A stretch of 7,280 nt of DNA from a bacterium (GTDB taxonomy: Bacteria > SZUA-79 > Acidulodesulfobacterales > Acidulodesulfobacteraceae): contig JAJYWW010000044.1 of the NCBI GenBank assembly GCA_021791295.1, forward strand, positions 1 to 7,280, read 5' to 3'. The notes below the pieces were generated by a model. It made no database searches. It saw only the letters and a list, made by a program, of their open reading frames with translations, and was not told where the DNA came from. Positions 5,331 through 7,280 of this stretch are shown here, in pieces. Numbering within the stretch: the stretch's first letter is position 1; each line of letters starts with the position of its first letter. The translations under genes and the position numbers were made by a program.

Positions 5331-6025
5331 TACTTAATACCTTAAGATACGCAAAAAGGCCGAAAAGAAACGAGCCGAAATACGGAAAATCCCGTCTTGG
5401 CAAACTTAATCTTTCCCGAGGTTTTTCCGGAAAGATAACCGCCCACCCGCTATGGGTTAAAGGCAACACGGTAGTAATAAAGGTAAGTTCTTCGTCTCAA
5501 AACCTTTACAGGCATTTGATATATACGCAAGTTATGAGGGGGGAAAACGGCAAGGAAAATCCATTATGGAACGACGGAGGAGAAAAAGAAAGAAAGGATT
5601 TTCTTAAAGACTTCAGGGGTAAAGGGCATGAGAAATACTACAAGGTCATGATATCGCCCGAGAAAATATACGACGAATACGATATGAAAAGAATAGTTAA
5701 AAAGTGCATTAGCGTAATAAAAGACAGGTACCATGACGAGCCGGTTTACGGCGCCGTTATCCATAAAAAGCCAAGGGGATTGCACGCGCATGTCGTAATC
5801 AGGTCTAAAACTAAAAAGGAAAGGTATATCGATTTTAGGAAACAAACTCATCTTTTAGAGCGGATGAAAGTAGTAGCTTTAGAAGAAATATCGAGGATAT
5901 CTCAAGAAAAAGAAAGGGAGAGAAAGTTGCAATTTGAGATAGACGAGATGATGTTTGGAAAAGATTACTTAATCGGCAAAGAAAGGGAGGCAGATATTGG
6001 GAACGCATATCAGGCTATACGATAA
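5327..6025 (+). CDS. short HUH relaxase (MOBP/VirD2-like, DUF3363-type N-terminal domain)
   Basis: Relaxases of this group nick oriT, stay linked to the DNA 5' end through a Tyr, and pilot the strand to the coupling protein. The 232-residue protein contains the core of this domain. A strand VVIKVS (49-54) is followed by RHLIYTQ with Tyr66 as the likely nucleophile. A KYYKVMISPE segment comes next (103-112). The metal-binding triad is His146, His153 and His155 (HKKPRGLHAHVVI), with the same spacing as in longer family members. The basic start (about 5-30) may bind DNA. Most relatives are far longer, with C-terminal helicase, primase or translocation domains, but this one ends about 75 residues after the HxH motif in a charged helix. 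ATG 5327 overlaps the parB-like stop by four bases (ATGA), indicating translational coupling. The fold is well supported; activity is inferred. Confidence 0.8.
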   Translation: MILNTLRYAKRPKRNEPKYGKSRLGKLNLSRGFSGKITAHPLWVKGNTVVIKVSSSSQNLYRHLIYTQVMRGENGKENPLWNDGGEKERKDFLKDFRGKGHEKYYKVMISPEKIYDEYDMKRIVKKCISVIKDRYHDEPVYGAVIHKKPRGLHAHVVIRSKTKKERYIDFRKQTHLLERMKVVALEEISRISQEKERERKLQFEIDEMMFGKDYLIGKEREADIGNAYQAIR

Positions 6026-6464
6026 TCAGGACGAATTCGTCCAGCTTTACGCTAAAAAAAACGGCATGAGTATAAGCGACGCGGCTAATCAACTGATAGG
6101 CGTTGCGATGGAATATATCGAGGCGGGAAACCTTGATTTTTACAAAGAAAAAATCAAGTCGGTTTTCCAAGAAGCTTTAAGGTCGTACGAAGATGCAACG
6201 GGAGACAAAATCGTAAAAAGGCTCGCGGGGCTTGTGGCGCTGAATACTAACTATACGCTTAAAGGATTCTGGCTCGTAAAGGATATTCTTAGCAAGCTTA
6301 TGCTGCTTGAAAACAAAAATTGGATTAATTTAAGAAACGAGGAGCTGGTAAGAGAGGTGCAGGCATTAGTGGAAGATTTGGAAAAAAGCTCCGAGGGGCA
6401 GATGAGGGCAATATACGAAAAAAATAGAAAGGTTAAGGAAAATGAACCGCCTCAAAATGATTAA
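5997..6464 (+). CDS. small helical protein, putative relaxosome accessory factor (155 aa, TTG start)
   Basis: The gene overlaps the relaxase end by 29 bases. The TTG at 5997 is supported by GGGAGG at 5984-5989, 7 bases upstream. No ATG gives a full-length product; the next one, at 6066, would remove the N-terminal domain. The N-terminus (THIRLYDNQDEFVQLYAKKNGMSISDAANQLI) has the look of a ribbon-helix-helix DNA-binding domain: a short strand, a helix, a turn and a second helix. The remainder is predicted to be mostly helix with a charged coiled-coil-like tail (about 112-150). Small RHH proteins (MobC, TraJ-like) help relaxases find oriT, and the overlap with the relaxase gene suits that role. 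I cannot assign a family by eye, so the function is inferred from shape and neighbours. Confidence 0.65.
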   Translation: MGTHIRLYDNQDEFVQLYAKKNGMSISDAANQLIGVAMEYIEAGNLDFYKEKIKSVFQEALRSYEDATGDKIVKRLAGLVALNTNYTLKGFWLVKDILSKLMLLENKNWINLRNEELVREVQALVEDLEKSSEGQMRAIYEKNRKVKENEPPQND

Positions 6465-6543
6465 ATATTTATATTTTAAGCTTTTTGGGTTAAAGCGGAT
6501 TTTAAGCGGAGCAAAAATGGAGCGTGTTATAAACTGTAAGTGA

Positions 6544-6628
6544 GTAGAATGTAGAATGCTTTTAGGTGCGCCTGCGGTGCACCCTTATCCCGCATTCTAC
6601 ATTCTACATTCTACATTCTACATTCTAC
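6544..6628. repeat. heptamer-repeat foldback element (ATTCTAC units)
   Basis: Two copies of GTAGAAT (6544-6557) face five tandem copies of its complement ATTCTAC (6594-6628). GTAGAATGTAGAATGC (6544-6559) and its perfect complement (6592-6607) make a 16-bp stem. The 32-base interior contains a second, GC-rich hairpin, GGTGC (6565-6569) with GCACC (6579-6583). Three further ATTCTAC units extend beyond the stem to within 6 bases of the next start codon. The structure resembles a small mobile or REP-like palindromic element. The unequal copy number suggests slippage. Confidence 0.85.
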
Positions 6629-6634
6629 AATAAC

Positions 6635-7280
6635 ATGAAAAAAATAATTTTAACTCATTCATTATCTACAAAAGACGATTCTAACGTTCTCGTCGTCGGA
6701 CGTTGCCGGACGGGTAAGACAAATTTTTTCGTTAAACCTAATTTATTAAGCCTTAAAGACCCCGTTATCGTAATAGGCAGAGACGACGACATGCTTTTTG
6801 AAGAAACGGCGAATTATAGGAAAGAAAAACTTGAGCAAAAGATATATACAAAAAAAGATTTTATTCCTAACGGGGAAGAACTTGAATTTTTAGGAAACCA
6901 ATATACAATTTATCTTACGGCTTCACCTATCTACCATGAAGAAAGAATTAAATTATTGCATTATTCTTTTAGATATATAGTGGACTGTATTTATTATTCA
7001 TATGGTAATTTCGTTCCTGAAGAACCCGTCACGATTATAATAGACGACCTGTCATTATTTCCCGTATATGGCAATTTTCTTATAAATCCTCCTCATAACG
7101 TAAGAATAGTAGCCACTGTCCAAAGCATACGAGATTTATTTAAAATATACGGCAAAACTCAGGCGGAAAATATTTTAAATTCATTTAAAATTAAGATGTT
7201 TTTCCATATTAACGACTTATCCGATGCCGAATATATCGTTAATAACTATAATCCGCAAATATCTAAAGAAGAAATATTGC
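6635..7280 (+). CDS. TraG/VirD4-like coupling-protein ATPase, N-terminal part; 3' end outside window
   Basis: An uninterrupted frame runs from ATG 6635 to the window end (215 codons). Walker A is GRCRTGKT at residues 22-29, followed by NFFVKPNLL, which matches the nucleotide-binding loop of type IV coupling proteins. Walker B is VTIIIDDLS at 132-140. VRIVATVQSIRDLFKIYG (156-173), then NILNSFKIKMFFHINDLSDAEYIV (179-202), corresponds to the TraG/VirD4 C-terminal signature, in which a sensor Gln is followed by AxxIL and ND-x-x-x-A-E-Y. Coupling proteins pump the relaxase-DNA complex into the secretion channel. Unlike standard VirD4, this protein starts about 20 residues before Walker A and has no N-terminal membrane helices. 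There is no clear ribosome binding site before the ATG. A GTG at 6566 is in the same frame through the heptamer repeats, but it also lacks a good site and is less likely. Confidence 0.75.
   Translation, partial: MKKIILTHSLSTKDDSNVLVVGRCRTGKTNFFVKPNLLSLKDPVIVIGRDDDMLFEETANYRKEKLEQKIYTKKDFIPNGEELEFLGNQYTIYLTASPIYHEERIKLLHYSFRYIVDCIYYSYGNFVPEEPVTIIIDDLSLFPVYGNFLINPPHNVRIVATVQSIRDLFKIYGKTQAENILNSFKIKMFFHINDLSDAEYIVNNYNPQISKEEIL

Noticed and set aside
5564..5851. 95-codon minus-strand open frame
   Set aside because: It is antisense to the relaxase core, including the HxH motif, so it is a shadow frame.
6544..6628. CRISPR array
   Set aside because: The units are contiguous 7-mers with no spacers, and one arm is inverted.

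Overview
This AT-rich bacterial window looks like part of a mobile element (a mobilizable plasmid, an integrative mobilizable element, or the edge of an ICE). It carries a ParB-like protein, a short HUH relaxase, a probable relaxosome accessory protein and the start of a TraG/VirD4-like coupling ATPase. Next to them are a phage-type XRE/S24 repressor and a nucleotidyltransferase (AbiEii-type) toxin-antitoxin pair. The host cannot be identified from sequence alone. Ordinary Shine-Dalgarno sites and sigma70-like promoters are visible, but there is no rRNA, tRNA or housekeeping gene to place it. No integrase, replication initiator, ParA or type IV secretion channel gene is present.

Layout. (1) 1-1909, plus strand: the 3' part of an SF1 (Upf1-like) helicase that is open from the window edge, then two very small membrane protein genes with good ribosome binding sites. 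(2) 1905-4014: a minus-strand block of three genes in the order antitoxin-like, AbiEii-like toxin, XRE/S24-like repressor. A 15-bp palindrome, GATAAGCSGCTTATC, punctuates this block. It occurs at 1905-1919, 2610-2624, 2653-2667, 3957-3971 and 4000-4014; three copies are perfect and two differ by one base. Two of the pairs sit inside a perfect 62-bp inverted repeat (2610-2671 and 3953-4014) that flanks the toxin-antitoxin pair. Each 62-bp copy holds a promoter with one palindrome over the -35 and another over the start point. One copy fires left into the repressor gene; the other fires right toward the mobilization operon. (3) 4015-4448: a non-coding region with a second promoter, two small hairpins and a GC-richer hairpin that resembles an IncP/VirD2-type nick region (candidate oriT). 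(4) 4449-6464, plus strand: a tightly overlapping operon of parB-like, relaxase and a small helical protein. (5) 6465-6634: a foldback of 7-bp repeats. (6) 6635-7280: the 5' part of a coupling-protein-like ATPase, cut by the window end.

How it may work together (inference). The repressor would bind the palindromes and so control its own gene and the transfer operon from duplicated, inverted copies of one promoter-operator cassette. The toxin-antitoxin pair lies between the two cassettes and could stabilise the element. The repressor has an S24-type C-terminal domain, but the catalytic Ser and Lys positions are Ala and Arg. RecA-stimulated self-cleavage therefore seems unlikely, and induction would need some other signal.
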